A stretch of 64,000 bases of DNA from Microbacterium oleivorans (lineage in GTDB: Bacteria > Actinomycetota > Actinomycetes > Actinomycetales > Microbacteriaceae), in NCBI RefSeq assembly GCF_001644225.1, contig NZ_LSTV01000002.1, forward strand, positions 327,721-391,720. The letters run 5' to 3'. The position numbers and the translations under genes are program-made. Of the stretch, positions 6,991 through 15,667 are shown in pieces (position 1 is the stretch's first letter; each line of letters starts with the position of its first letter). The notes below the pieces were generated by a model. The model was not told the DNA's origin, did no database searches, and worked only from the letters and a program-made list of their open reading frames with translations.

Positions 6991-9056
6991 CCTTCATCTC
7001 GCCTGCTCCGGGCCGACGTCCGCCTCGCCGATCCCGGTGGCTGCGTGCGGCGGCGGCAGCGACGGCCGCGATCGCCCTCGCCGCCCCGGCCCCGGCGGCC
7101 TTCGCCGCGGTCGACGACGCACCCGACGAGACCGTCACCGCCACCCTCGCGCCGAGCGCGGGCGGGGTGCTCCCCGCATCCGGCGATCTGTCCCTGACGC
7201 TCACGGCCGACAACCCGGGCCCGGACGCCGTCCCCGCCGGCGCGGCGACCGTGGGGATCGGAGCCGATCCCCTCGTGTCGACCGCGGCGATCGCGTCATG
7301 GCTCGACAGCGGCTCCACGGGAGCGTCGTTCGACGACCTGGGCGAGATCGCGATGCCCGAGGTCGCGTCCGAGCAGTCGGCATCCGCTTCGCTCACGATC
7401 GACGCGGGTGACGCCCCCATCGACGACCTCGACCCGGGGGTGTACCCCGTCCGCGCTGTCTACGGCACCGATGAGGACAGCCTCCGCGCGCGGACCGTCC
7501 TCGTCGTCCCCGACACCGGCGCACCGGCTCGTCAGATCGGCGTCGTCGTCCCCATCACCGCGGGACCGCAGTCCACCGGCGTCCTCAGCTCCGAACAACT
7601 CGCCGAACTCACCGCCGAGGGAGGCGACCTGCGCGAGCAGGTGGATGCCGTGACGGGCACGCCGGCGATCCTCGCCGTGGATCCTGCGATCACCGCCTCG
7701 ATCCGCGCCCTGGGCTCCGCGGCGCCGGCCGACGCGGTCGCGTGGCTCGACGACCTGATCGCGCTCCCGAACGACCGGTTCGCGCTGCAGTACGGCGACG
7801 CCGATCTCGCCGCGCAGATCGGCGCGGGTGAGGCATCCCCCCTCCGGCCGGTCTCGTTCGCGGCCTACCTCGACCCGGCGAACTTCGGGGCCCCCGCGGT
7901 CGACGGCGAGGCGACCCCGACCCCGACGCCGACCCCCGAGGAACCGATCCTCCCCACGCTCGAGGAGCTGTTCGACGTCGGCGCCGACCGCGACAGCGTC
8001 TACTGGCCCGCGACCGGAACGGCGGGCGCCGAGACCGTCGCGGCCCTGAGCGCCGGCACGGGCGGCGACGACGCGCCCGTCACGCTCTTGCCGAGCTCGG
8101 TGGTGCGATCGGATGCCGGGGCGCACGCGGTCTCGGTCGACACCGACCTGCTCGTCTACGACGCCGGCCTCTCCCGCCTGCTCGAGGACGCCTCCGCGAC
8201 CGATGCCGACACCGCCCGCGGAGCGCTCCTGGCGGAATTCACGGCGCGGGCGGCCGTGGGCGACCTCGCCGACCCCCTGCTCGTCACGGTCGACCGCGCG
8301 AACGGTCGGTCCCAGGCCGCCCTGCGCGAGGCGATCGACGCGGCGACCGGGCTCCCCGGCTGGACGGCGACAGACCTCGACGGCCTCCTCGCGACTCCCG
8401 CCGCCGCGGTGGACGTCGACTCCGTGCCCGCCGACCAGGACCGCGTCGCGGTGATCGACGGGTTCCGCGCCGCGCAGGGCGGTCTGCAGCGCATCTCGGG
8501 TGTGCTCGACGACCCGACGCTGCTCACCTCGTCGGAGCGGGCGACCGAGCTGCAGCTGCTCGGCAACGCGTGGCTCGACGACCGCGAGGGATGGGATGCC
8601 GCCATTCAGGCGCAGCGCGAGCGCATTGCCACGTGGACCGACGGCGTCGCCCTCGTCCTCGGCGGCCCCATCACCCTCGCCGGAAGCTCCGCCCCCCTCG
8701 TCTTCACCGTTCGCAACGACCTGCCGTGGCCGGCCCGTGTCGACCTGCTCGCCTCGCCCGGCGACGCGCGTCTGGTGATCGAGTCGACGACCGAGGTCGA
8801 GATCGGCGCCCAGCAGACCAGCCGCGTCGCGATCCCCGTCTCCGCCCTTGTAGGCAGCGGCGAATCCTCCGTCGACCTGCAGCTGCGCACCCCGTCCGGC
8901 GTCGAGATCGGGCGGAGCGAGACCGTCGAGGTGTCGGTGCGCGCCGAATGGGAGTCGGTGGCCCTCGTCATCCTCATCGTCCTCGTGTCCGCCCTCCTCG
9001 TCTTCGGTGTCGTCCGGACGGTCCGACGGCGCAAGCGGATGCCGGTGGCCCCCTGA
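6987..9056 (+). CDS. Secreted/membrane-anchored DUF6049 family protein
   Basis: The protein has 689 residues. An N-terminal Arg-rich stretch and Ala-rich hydrophobic core (residues about 1-40, ending AAFA) form a signal peptide. A single transmembrane helix near the C-terminus (LVILIVLVSALLVFGVV) is followed by a basic tail, so nearly all of the protein faces outside. A Thr-Pro/Glu linker (TPTPTPTPEE) sits in the middle. Genes of this family lie just upstream of murJ in many actinobacteria, so a role in cell-envelope assembly is likely but unproven. The ATG of murJ overlaps its stop by one base, so the two are co-translated. The start at 6987 was chosen because it gives the signal peptide. 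Confidence 0.85.
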   Translation: MTFISPAPGRRPPRRSRWLRAAAAATAAIALAAPAPAAFAAVDDAPDETVTATLAPSAGGVLPASGDLSLTLTADNPGPDAVPAGAATVGIGADPLVSTAAIASWLDSGSTGASFDDLGEIAMPEVASEQSASASLTIDAGDAPIDDLDPGVYPVRAVYGTDEDSLRARTVLVVPDTGAPARQIGVVVPITAGPQSTGVLSSEQLAELTAEGGDLREQVDAVTGTPAILAVDPAITASIRALGSAAPADAVAWLDDLIALPNDRFALQYGDADLAAQIGAGEASPLRPVSFAAYLDPANFGAPAVDGEATPTPTPTPEEPILPTLEELFDVGADRDSVYWPATGTAGAETVAALSAGTGGDDAPVTLLPSSVVRSDAGAHAVSVDTDLLVYDAGLSRLLEDASATDADTARGALLAEFTARAAVGDLADPLLVTVDRANGRSQAALREAIDAATGLPGWTATDLDGLLATPAAAVDVDSVPADQDRVAVIDGFRAAQGGLQRISGVLDDPTLLTSSERATELQLLGNAWLDDREGWDAAIQAQRERIATWTDGVALVLGGPITLAGSSAPLVFTVRNDLPWPARVDLLASPGDARLVIESTTEVEIGAQQTSRVAIPVSALVGSGESSVDLQLRTPSGVEIGRSETVEVSVRAEWESVALVILIVLVSALLVFGVVRTVRRRKRMPVAP

Positions 9057-10672
9057 TGGCCGGCCTCGGACGCGCGAGCGCCACCGTCGCCGCCGGCACG
9101 ATGGCGTCCCGCATCACGGGACTCATCCGCAACATCGTGCTGGCGGCGGCCCTCCCGGTCGTCGCCGGCGGCGCGGCCGACGCCTTCGCGGTCGCGAACG
9201 CGCTCCCCAACACGGTGTTCAACCTGATCTCGTCCGGCCTTCTCGCCGGCGTCATCGTGCCGCAGATCGTGAAGGCGGTACGGACGCACGACGACCGCGG
9301 TGACGCGTTCGTCTCCAAGCTGCTCACCCTGGGGATGGTCGTCCTCACCGCGGTCACGGTGATCGCAGTGATCGCGGCGCCGCTGCTGATCCTGCTCTAC
9401 GGCGGACAGTTCTCGCCCGAGAAGCAGGCCCTGACACTCGCCCTCGCCTACTGGTGCATCCCGCAGGTCCTCTTCTACGGCCTGTACGCCCTCGTGGGCG
9501 AGGTGCTCAACGCGAATCGGGTGTTCGGACCCTTCGCGTGGTCCCCGATCGTCAACAACCTCGTGTCGATCGTGGGCTTCGGCGCGTTCATCTGGATCTT
9601 CGGGCCTCATCAGGAGGTCACCGGATGGACCCCGGGCATGGTGGCGCTCCTCGGCGGCACCGCGACTCTCGGCATCGTCGTTCAGGCCCTGATCCTGCTT
9701 CTCTTCTGGCGTCGTGCGGGTCTGCGCGTCCGCCCGGACTTCCAGTGGCGTGGTCTCGGCCTGGGTGACATCGGTCGTCTCGCCGGGTGGACCTTCCTGA
9801 TGGTCGTCGTCGGTCAGGTGGCGGGGGTGTTCCAGGTCAACATCGTCGGTGCCGCGTCCGGAACCGGCGCAGCGAATGCGAGCCTGCAGTTCGCCTGGCT
9901 GCTGTTCATGCTGCCGTTCTCCGTCATCGTGCTCTCCCTCGGCACCCCGTACTACACACGGCTCAGCGAGCACGTCGCGGAAGGACGCACCGACGAGGTG
10001 ACGCGGGATCTCGCGTCGTTGACCCGCACGGTCGGCATCTTCATGGTGGGCGTGCTCGCGGCCATCGTGGCCGCGATCGTCCCCCTCTCCCGCATCTTCA
10101 CCGACAGCTCCGAGAATGCCGTCGCGTTCGCGGCCGTCCTCGCCGCCTATCTCGTCGCACTGCTGCCGCTGTCGTTCCAGTTCGGGCTGCAGCGCACGTT
10201 CTACGCGTTGAAGGACACCCGTACGCCCTTCTTCTACACGCTCGTCCAGGCCGTCCTCGTCATCGTCTCCGCCCTCACCGCTGCTGCGCTGCTGCGCGGC
10301 GGGGTCCTGCCCGTGACGCTGCTGGCCGTGGCCATCGCGCTCGGCCAGTCGGTGGCGAACATCGTGCAGTTCTCGCTCGCCGTCTCGCTGCTGCGGCGCA
10401 AGATCGGTCCGCTGGGATTGGGTGGGGCCGCTCGCGCCGTGCTGCGCTTCCTCCTCGCGGCGATTCCGGCTGCGGGTGCCGGCGTCGCCGTCTTCCTTCT
10501 CACGGGCGGCGTCTCGGGATGGACGGTGACGAACGGCCTTTTCGGCTTCCTCGGCGCCGCGCTCATCGGCGGTGTCACGCTGCTCGTGTACGGCGGCATC
10601 CTGGCCCTGTTCCGCACTCCCGAGCTGGGCGTCGCGTTCCGTGCCGTCCGCCGCTTCCTGCCGGGCCGGTGA
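9056..10672 (+). CDS. murJ: Lipid II flippase MurJ
   Basis: This 538-residue polytopic membrane protein of the MurJ/MviN (MOP) family has about 14 hydrophobic helices. MurJ moves lipid II, the peptidoglycan precursor, to the outer face of the membrane. The N-terminal helix segment with [10 protein letters not shown] and the later [15 protein letters not shown] segment are typical of the family. The actinobacterial kinase-regulated C-terminal pseudokinase extension seen in mycobacterial MurJ is absent; the protein ends soon after the last helix with [11 protein letters not shown]. The ATG overlaps the DUF6049 stop as TGATG. It works in the same process as rodA/ftsW, pbpA and the pknAB kinases encoded later in this window. 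Confidence 0.94.
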   Translation: MAGLGRASATVAAGTMASRITGLIRNIVLAAALPVVAGGAADAFAVANALPNTVFNLISSGLLAGVIVPQIVKAVRTHDDRGDAFVSKLLTLGMVVLTAVTVIAVIAAPLLILLYGGQFSPEKQALTLALAYWCIPQVLFYGLYALVGEVLNANRVFGPFAWSPIVNNLVSIVGFGAFIWIFGPHQEVTGWTPGMVALLGGTATLGIVVQALILLLFWRRAGLRVRPDFQWRGLGLGDIGRLAGWTFLMVVVGQVAGVFQVNIVGAASGTGAANASLQFAWLLFMLPFSVIVLSLGTPYYTRLSEHVAEGRTDEVTRDLASLTRTVGIFMVGVLAAIVAAIVPLSRIFTDSSENAVAFAAVLAAYLVALLPLSFQFGLQRTFYALKDTRTPFFYTLVQAVLVIVSALTAAALLRGGVLPVTLLAVAIALGQSVANIVQFSLAVSLLRRKIGPLGLGGAARAVLRFLLAAIPAAGAGVAVFLLTGGVSGWTVTNGLFGFLGAALIGGVTLLVYGGILALFRTPELGVAFRAVRRFLPGR

Positions 10673-10685
10673 GCCCCCGGTCCGT

Positions 10686-10711
10686 GGAATGCCACGCGGC
10701 TACCATGGGTT
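10686..10711 (+). promoter_or_regulatory. SigR-type (thiol stress) promoter of trxB-trxA
   Basis: GGAAT (10686-10690), exactly 18 bp, then GTT (10709-10711) matches the GGGAAT-N18-GTT consensus described for SigR, the disulfide-stress ECF sigma factor of Streptomyces; the -35 box here is preceded by T rather than G. trxBA is a classic SigR target. The promoter lies 47 bp before the trxB start. Confidence 0.75.
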
Positions 10712-10757
10712 GAACTGTCCGGGCGCGAACATCGCCCAGACGAAGAGAGGATTCATC

Positions 10758-11738
10758 GTGCGCAAGGTCATCATCATCGGCTCGGGTCCGGCGGGCTACA
10801 CCGCGGCGATCTACGCGGCGCGCGCGAACTTGTCGCCCCTCGTCGTCGCCAGCTCGGTCGATGCCGGCGGAGAGCTGATGAACACGACCGAGGTCGAGAA
10901 CTTCCCCGGGTTTCCCGAGGGCATCATGGGCCCCGACCTCATGACCAAGATGCAGGAGCAGGCCGAGAAGTTCGGCGCCGAGGTCGTCTATGACGACGTC
11001 GTGTCGCTCGACGTCTCGGGCGACATCAAGACCGTCACGCTCGGCCGCGGCGAGACGCACGAGGCCGAGGCGATCGTGTTCGCCACGGGTTCCGCGCCCC
11101 GCAAGATCGGCATCGAGGGTGAATCCCGGCTGTCGGGCCGCGGCGTCTCGTACTGCGCCACGTGCGACGGGTTCTTCTTCCGCGAGAAGGTCATCGCCGT
11201 CGTCGGCGGCGGCGACTCCGCGATGGAGGAGGCGACGTTCCTCACGAAGTTCGCCTCGAAGGTCTACGTGATCCACCGTCGCGACGAGCTGCGCGCCTCG
11301 AAGATCATGCAGGACCGCGCCAAGGCCAACGAGAAGATCGAGTTCGTCTGGAACGCCGAGGTCGTCGACGTCCTGGGTGAGGATGCCGTGACCGGCGTGC
11401 GTCTGCGCGACACCGTCGACGGGTCCGAGCGCGACCTCGCCCTCGACGGCGTGTTCGTCGCGATCGGCTACGACCCCCGCACGCACCTCGTGCACAACGT
11501 CCTCGACATCACCGAGCACGGCACCGTGTGGGTCGACGGCCGCACCTCGAAGACCTCCGTCCCCGGAGTCTTCGCCGCCGGCGACGTCATCGACCCGACC
11601 TACCGCCAGGCCGTCACCGCGGCCGGCAGCGGCACGGTCGCCGCCCTCGACCTCGAGCACTACCTCGCGGCGCGCGGCGACGCGGGTGCCCCCGCGCAGG
11701 ACGGTGCACTGATCGACGGGCTGCCGACCCCCGCCTGA
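10758..11738 (+). CDS. trxB: Thioredoxin-disulfide reductase
   Basis: This is a 326-residue FAD/NADPH enzyme that reduces thioredoxin. The FAD-binding GSGPAG is at 8-13, the redox-active CATC at 133-136, and a second dinucleotide-binding motif GGGDSA follows shortly after. A C-terminal GVFAAGDV segment contacts FAD. It has the usual low-molecular-weight TrxR length. The GTG start at 10758 follows AGAGAGGA. With trxA 74 bp downstream it forms an operon behind a SigR-like promoter, so expression should rise under disulfide stress. Confidence 0.97.
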   Translation: MRKVIIIGSGPAGYTAAIYAARANLSPLVVASSVDAGGELMNTTEVENFPGFPEGIMGPDLMTKMQEQAEKFGAEVVYDDVVSLDVSGDIKTVTLGRGETHEAEAIVFATGSAPRKIGIEGESRLSGRGVSYCATCDGFFFREKVIAVVGGGDSAMEEATFLTKFASKVYVIHRRDELRASKIMQDRAKANEKIEFVWNAEVVDVLGEDAVTGVRLRDTVDGSERDLALDGVFVAIGYDPRTHLVHNVLDITEHGTVWVDGRTSKTSVPGVFAAGDVIDPTYRQAVTAAGSGTVAALDLEHYLAARGDAGAPAQDGALIDGLPTPA

Positions 11739-11812
11739 GCGCGGAACAATTGCGGCATCCGCTGCGTTTTCCCCTCTGACACCCACGTGTCGATTCCTAA
11801 GGAGACAGACAT

Positions 11813-12136
11813 ATGACCGCCAAGGCCACGAGTGAGAGCACCTGGCAGCAGGACGTCATCGACGCCGAAGGCCCCGTTCTGGTGGACTTCTGGGCGGCGT
11901 GGTGCGGACCCTGTCGCATGGTCGGCCCCATCCTCGACGAGATCCAGACCGAGAACCCCGAGAAGATCACGGTTCTGAAGCTCAACGTCGACGAGAACCC
12001 GCAGCTCGCCATGGAGTACCAGATCACGTCGATCCCGGCGATGAAGGTCTTCCACAAGGGCCAGGTCGAGAAGACGATCATCGGCGCGAAGCCGAAGTTC
12101 GCCCTCGAGCAGGACCTCGCCGACTACATCGGCTGA
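11813..12136 (+). CDS. trxA: Thioredoxin
   Basis: This 107-residue thioredoxin has the canonical WCGPC active site at 30-34 and the cis-proline loop SIPAM near residue 74. It reduces protein disulfides and is recycled by TrxB, encoded just upstream. AAGGAGA before the ATG is a strong ribosome site. A hairpin terminator follows the stop, so trxB-trxA is a closed two-gene unit. Nothing in the sequence departs from the family norm. Confidence 0.97.
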   Translation: MTAKATSESTWQQDVIDAEGPVLVDFWAAWCGPCRMVGPILDEIQTENPEKITVLKLNVDENPQLAMEYQITSIPAMKVFHKGQVEKTIIGAKPKFALEQDLADYIG

Positions 12137-12146
12137 GCACCCCACG

Positions 12147-13178
12147 TCACGAAGGACCCGCGCGACTCCGGTCGCCGGGTCCTTCGTCGTTTCCGCGCCG
12201 ACGGAACAGCCGCGACCACCACGACGGACGGGACGTGAGTTCCCACGCGCGTCGACCCGCGTCGGTGCGTTCCCTCCGGCGCGCACCCGGCAGATCCGCG
12301 ATGTCGGCACGGCCCCGGACGAGGTCCTCGACGACCGCCGGCAGACGCAAGGCCCGGGTGAGGTGACCGGGGAGGTCGTCATCGTTGTCGCAGCGGCGAA
12401 GGTGCTCGAACGTCGCCCGCGTCACCCGCAACTCGTCGAGCACGGGCCGGTCGTCGGCGAGGTCCGACATCCGCTCGATGGCGGCCGTGCGCAGCATCCG
12501 CTGCACCTCCCCCGTCCATCCCTCCTCCGATAGCACCGGCACCCATCGTGCCGGCCACGACAGCTTGAGATCCGGGACGCCACGCCCCCGCATGCGCTCG
12601 TCCTCCGGCAGCGCCGCGAGTCCGGCGGCGCTGAACACCTCCATCGTGAGGCCCGTCCGCGTGCGGGTGAGCGCGACGACGGGGCGCTGAGCCGGCGGCC
12701 AGGAGTTCCGGACGTGCTCGTGCGCCACGACGATGGCCGCTCCGTCGACCTCGGCGACGGTGACGGATGCCTCGAGCTGCTGGGCGAGCGAGGTGAGACC
12801 GGTCACGCGCTCGCCCATCAGCACGTAGACCCGGAACGGCACGTCTCGGATCGGTGACGACGACGGCGGCGGCGGGTCCGCGGCATCCCGTCTGCGCCCG
12901 ACGAGGAAGAGACCGTCGGACTCGAGCAGCACATCGGCCGACCATTCCGCGGCGAGGGAGTCCAGTGTCGGCTCCGGGGCGGTGCTCGTGACCGTGCCGT
13001 CGGACGCGATGACCATCTGGCCGTCGGGCGTGAGCGCCACGCGCGCGATCACGGTGCCGTCCTCGTCGCCGACGACGGCGGGGATCATCCGCTCCCGGAG
13101 GGCGGCGCGCACCGCGTCGATGGTGACGACTGTCTGAGACGGAGCGATGTCGATCGACGCGATCGTCAGTTCGTCCAT
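12147..13178 (-). CDS. Conserved uncharacterised protein of the par region
   Basis: A 343-residue soluble-looking protein starts from the ATG at 13178; an upstream in-frame extension to 13229 would run through a parS site and is unlikely. I recognise no domain. It has an acidic, beta-rich N-terminal half, a Pro/Ser-rich linker near residue 105 and an Arg-rich C-terminus. It lies between trxA and parB and its promoter region contains parS. Its last codons overlap the trxA terminator hairpin. Position suggests cotranscription with the 111-residue neighbour gene. A role in chromosome segregation is possible on location alone and is not supported by any motif. Confidence 0.75.
   Translation of the reverse strand: MDELTIASIDIAPSQTVVTIDAVRAALRERMIPAVVGDEDGTVIARVALTPDGQMVIASDGTVTSTAPEPTLDSLAAEWSADVLLESDGLFLVGRRRDAADPPPPSSSPIRDVPFRVYVLMGERVTGLTSLAQQLEASVTVAEVDGAAIVVAHEHVRNSWPPAQRPVVALTRTRTGLTMEVFSAAGLAALPEDERMRGRGVPDLKLSWPARWVPVLSEEGWTGEVQRMLRTAAIERMSDLADDRPVLDELRVTRATFEHLRRCDNDDDLPGHLTRALRLPAVVEDLVRGRADIADLPGARRRERTDAGRRAWELTSRPSWWSRLFRRRGNDEGPGDRSRAGPS
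12151..12185. terminator. Bidirectional hairpin after trxA
   Basis: GAAGGACCCG (12151-12160) pairs perfectly with CGGGTCCTTC (12176-12185), followed by a GTCGTTT tract. It ends trxBA transcription and overlaps the 3' end of the convergent minus-strand gene. Confidence 0.8.
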
Positions 13179-13184
13179 CGGCGA

Positions 13185-13200
13185 CGTTTCACGTGGAACA
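13185..13200. promoter_or_regulatory. parS site 1
   Basis: The site reads TGTTCCACGTGAAACG on the minus strand, one change inside the TGTTTCACGTGAAACA consensus bound by ParB. It lies just upstream of the 343-residue gene. Confidence 0.85.
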
Positions 13201-13201
13201 G

Positions 13202-13537
13202 TCAGGAGGCTCGGACCGAGACGTTCCACGTCCGGTGCGGCTCGCTGCCGAGCAGGCGCCAGACCGCCGCACTCAGCGCGGGGTAGTCCAGGGCGATCTG
13301 TCGCAGCACACGGTAGTTCCGCGCCTGGGTCGGGCGCTGTCCGCCGTCGGCCGCGATGTTCTCGGCCCGCAGGGTGAGCACGACCAGCTCGTCGACCGAG
13401 GGGAGATCCTCCATGAAAGCCCAGGGATCCTCACCGTCGCGCAGACGCTCCTCGACCAGCACCGACAACTCGTCGGACGCCTCCGCGCGCAGCACCTCGA
13501 GGCTCGCGCGTCGGGGGAGGTTGGGGCGATCACTCAC
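13202..13537 (-). CDS. Conserved small protein between parB and parS
   Basis: This is a 111-residue protein of unknown function starting with GTG. It is predicted to be helical and soluble, with an acidic N-terminal half (EASDELSVLVEERLRDGED) and a more basic C-terminal half. It lies downstream of parB on the same strand, with a 39-bp gap. I recognise no family. Codon usage matches neighbouring genes, and the coding frame fills the space between parS site 1 and parB, so it is likely genuine. Cotranscription with parAB is probable. Confidence 0.7.
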   Translation of the reverse strand: MSDRPNLPRRASLEVLRAEASDELSVLVEERLRDGEDPWAFMEDLPSVDELVVLTLRAENIAADGGQRPTQARNYRVLRQIALDYPALSAAVWRLLGSEPHRTWNVSVRAS

Positions 13538-13576
13538 CCCTCCAGCCTACGCTCGCCTCCCCACGTCCGGCCCCGA

Positions 13577-14563
13577 TCAGGAGCCGCCGAACTCCGTCTC
13601 GCCGAGCTCGCCGAGGATGCGGTTGAGATCCTGGATCGTCGCGAAATCGATGCTGATCTGGCCTTTCCGCGCTGTCAGCGAGATCTTCACCTTGGTGTTG
13701 AGCCGGTCCCCCAGCCGCTCCGCGACGTCGTCGAGGTGCGCGCGGCGCGTGCCGGCCTTGGGGAGCGGGCGCACCCGATTGCCGATCGTCTTGGCGGCTG
13801 CCTCCGCGGCGCGCACCGAGAGATCCTCGTTCACGATCTTGTCGGCCAGGCGCTGCATGTGGTCGGCGTCGTCGACCGAGAGAATCGCGCGGGCGTGGCC
13901 GGCGCTGAGCACGCCGGCAGCGACGCGCTGCTGCACGGGCACGGGGAGCTTGAGCAGACGGATCGTGTTGCTGATCTGCGGACGCGACCGCCCGATGCGC
14001 GTCGCAAGCTCCTCCTGGGTGATCCCGAAGTCCTCGAGGAGCTGCTGGTAGGCGGACGCCTCTTCGAGCGGGTTGAGCTGCGAACGGTGCAGGTTCTCGA
14101 GCAGCGCGTCGCGCAGCAGGTGCTCGTCCTCGGTCTCGCGCAGGACCGCCGGGATCGCGGTCAGCCCGGCTTCGCGGGCAGCGCGTGTGCGGCGCTCGCC
14201 CATGATGAGCTCGTACGCGCCGTCCTCGTTGCGTCGCACGACGACGGGCTGCAGCACACCGAACTCCCGGACGCTGTGCACGAGCTCGGCGAGGTCGTCC
14301 GCGTCGAAGTTCGTGCGCGGCTGGCGCGGGTTGGGGACGATCTCGTTCGGGTCGACCTCGATCAGACGCGTTCCGGGGACGGCGACGAGCTCGTCCTCCC
14401 CCGCCGGAGTCTCCGCGGGTGCGGCATCCTGGTTCGATCCGTCGGCGTCGGCCGCAGGCAGCGACGCTCCGGGGAAGAACACGTCGACGGGACGCGCCTC
14501 CGTCGAATCCTGCGTGGGGATGAGGGCTCCGATGCCCCGGCCCAGTCCGGTTCGCTTGGCCAT
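13577..14563 (-). CDS. parB: Chromosome-partitioning protein ParB
   Basis: ParB loads at parS sites and spreads as a CTP-dependent clamp that recruits ParA and SMC. This 328-residue protein has the N-terminal KRTGLGRGIGALI motif that contacts ParA, the CTP-binding box GERRTRA (122-128), ENLHR (156-160), a central helix-turn-helix (LATRIGRSRPQISN) and a C-terminal dimerisation domain. The ATG overlaps the parA stop as TGATG, indicating coupled translation. Five parS sites occur within 3 kb. Confidence 0.97.
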   Translation of the reverse strand: MAKRTGLGRGIGALIPTQDSTEARPVDVFFPGASLPAADADGSNQDAAPAETPAGEDELVAVPGTRLIEVDPNEIVPNPRQPRTNFDADDLAELVHSVREFGVLQPVVVRRNEDGAYELIMGERRTRAAREAGLTAIPAVLRETEDEHLLRDALLENLHRSQLNPLEEASAYQQLLEDFGITQEELATRIGRSRPQISNTIRLLKLPVPVQQRVAAGVLSAGHARAILSVDDADHMQRLADKIVNEDLSVRAAEAAAKTIGNRVRPLPKAGTRRAHLDDVAERLGDRLNTKVKISLTARKGQISIDFATIQDLNRILGELGETEFGGS

Positions 14564-15492
14564 CAGTGGGCTCCTTCTTCTGAGTTCTGTGCGAGACCGC
14601 GCCGCGCGATCTCGACCGCCGCCTCGCGGTACGCCACGGCGCCCGCGGACTGTCCGTCATAGGCGATGACCGTCTGCCCGAAGCTCGGGGCCTCGGACAC
14701 ACGGACCGACCGCGGGATGACGGTGGTCAGCACCCGGTCGGGGAAGTGCGTGCGCACCTCGTCGGCGACCTGCTGCGCGAGTCGGGTCCGCCCGTCGTAC
14801 ATGGTCAGCAGGATGGTCGACAGGTGCAGGGCCGGGTTGAGGTGCTTCTGGATCATCGAGACGCTGCCGAGCAGCTGGCTCAGTCCCTCGAGCGCGTAGT
14901 ACTCGCACTGGATCGGAATGAGGACCTCGGTCGCGGCCGTGAAAGCGTTGATGGTGAGGAGTCCGAGCGACGGCGGGCAGTCGATGAACACGAAATCGAC
15001 GTGGTTTTCCGCCAGATAGGTCTCCAGGGCCGTCCGCAGACGATGCTCTCGCGCGACCTGCGAGACGAGCTCGATCTCCGCGCCGGCGAGATGGATGGTC
15101 GACGGCGCACAGAGGAGATTCGGGGACTCCGGGCTCGTCTGGATCACGTCCGCGAGCGGCTCCTCATCGATGAGGACGTCGTAGATGCTCGCGACATCGG
15201 CGCTGTGCGGGATGCCGAGCGCCGTCGACGAGTTCCCCTGCGGGTCGAGGTCGATGACGAGCACGCGCGCCCCGACGGAGGCGAGCCCCGCCGCGAGATT
15301 GACGGTCGTCGTGGTCTTCCCCACGCCGCCCTTCTGGTTCGACACCGTGAAGACGCGGGTGGAGCCGTCGAACTCGACCTTCACCTCGGCGAGGACCTTC
15401 CTGCGCGACGTCAGATCCGCCAATTCGCGGGCGATCGGACTGTCGTCGAAAGAGAAGGGTGCGGGAGAGGTGGTGTTCTCCGAATCCGGCAC
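14563..15492 (-). CDS. parA: Chromosome-partitioning ATPase ParA/Soj
   Basis: This 309-residue Walker-type ATPase moves origins apart along the nucleoid with ParB. The deviant Walker A KGGVGKTT is at 54-61, with the signature Lys of the ParA/MinD family. LVIDLDPQGN and FIDCPPSLG supply the A' and B motifs. A 45-residue N-terminal extension before the ATPase core is common in actinobacterial ParA. The gene precedes parB in one operon. Three parS sites lie between its promoter side and rsmG. Confidence 0.97.
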   Translation of the reverse strand: MPDSENTTSPAPFSFDDSPIARELADLTSRRKVLAEVKVEFDGSTRVFTVSNQKGGVGKTTTTVNLAAGLASVGARVLVIDLDPQGNSSTALGIPHSADVASIYDVLIDEEPLADVIQTSPESPNLLCAPSTIHLAGAEIELVSQVAREHRLRTALETYLAENHVDFVFIDCPPSLGLLTINAFTAATEVLIPIQCEYYALEGLSQLLGSVSMIQKHLNPALHLSTILLTMYDGRTRLAQQVADEVRTHFPDRVLTTVIPRSVRVSEAPSFGQTVIAYDGQSAGAVAYREAAVEIARRGLAQNSEEGAH

Positions 15493-15563
15493 CTGTTACT
15501 CCTGTCGTGTCGAGGACGTTCCCACTGTAGTCGAGGCCTCCGTCAGCCTCCCGCGCCGATCGT

Positions 15564-15579
15564 TGTTTCACGTGAAACA
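15564..15579. promoter_or_regulatory. parS site 2 (perfect)
   Basis: TGTTTCACGTGAAACA is identical to the ParB-binding consensus. It lies in the rsmG-parA intergenic region. Confidence 0.95.
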
Positions 15580-15597
15580 GAGCTCTCGCGCTCCGCG

Positions 15598-15613
15598 CGT
15601 TTCACGTGAAACG
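15598..15613. promoter_or_regulatory. parS site 3
   Basis: The perfect core GTTTCACGTGAAAC is flanked by C and G, 18 bp from site 2, in the rsmG-parA gap. Confidence 0.9.
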
Positions 15614-15638
15614 TTCGCCGACGTTTCAGGCCGCCCGA

Positions 15639-15654
15639 TGTTCCACGTGAAACA
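15639..15654. promoter_or_regulatory. parS site 4
   Basis: TGTTCCACGTGAAACA has one change from consensus. It lies immediately downstream of rsmG. Confidence 0.88.
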
Positions 15655-15667
15655 TCGCCGCCTGGTG

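Noticed and set aside
13221..13236. A sixth parS site near 13221
   Set aside because: The sequence GTTCCACGTCCGG matches only one half of the palindrome.
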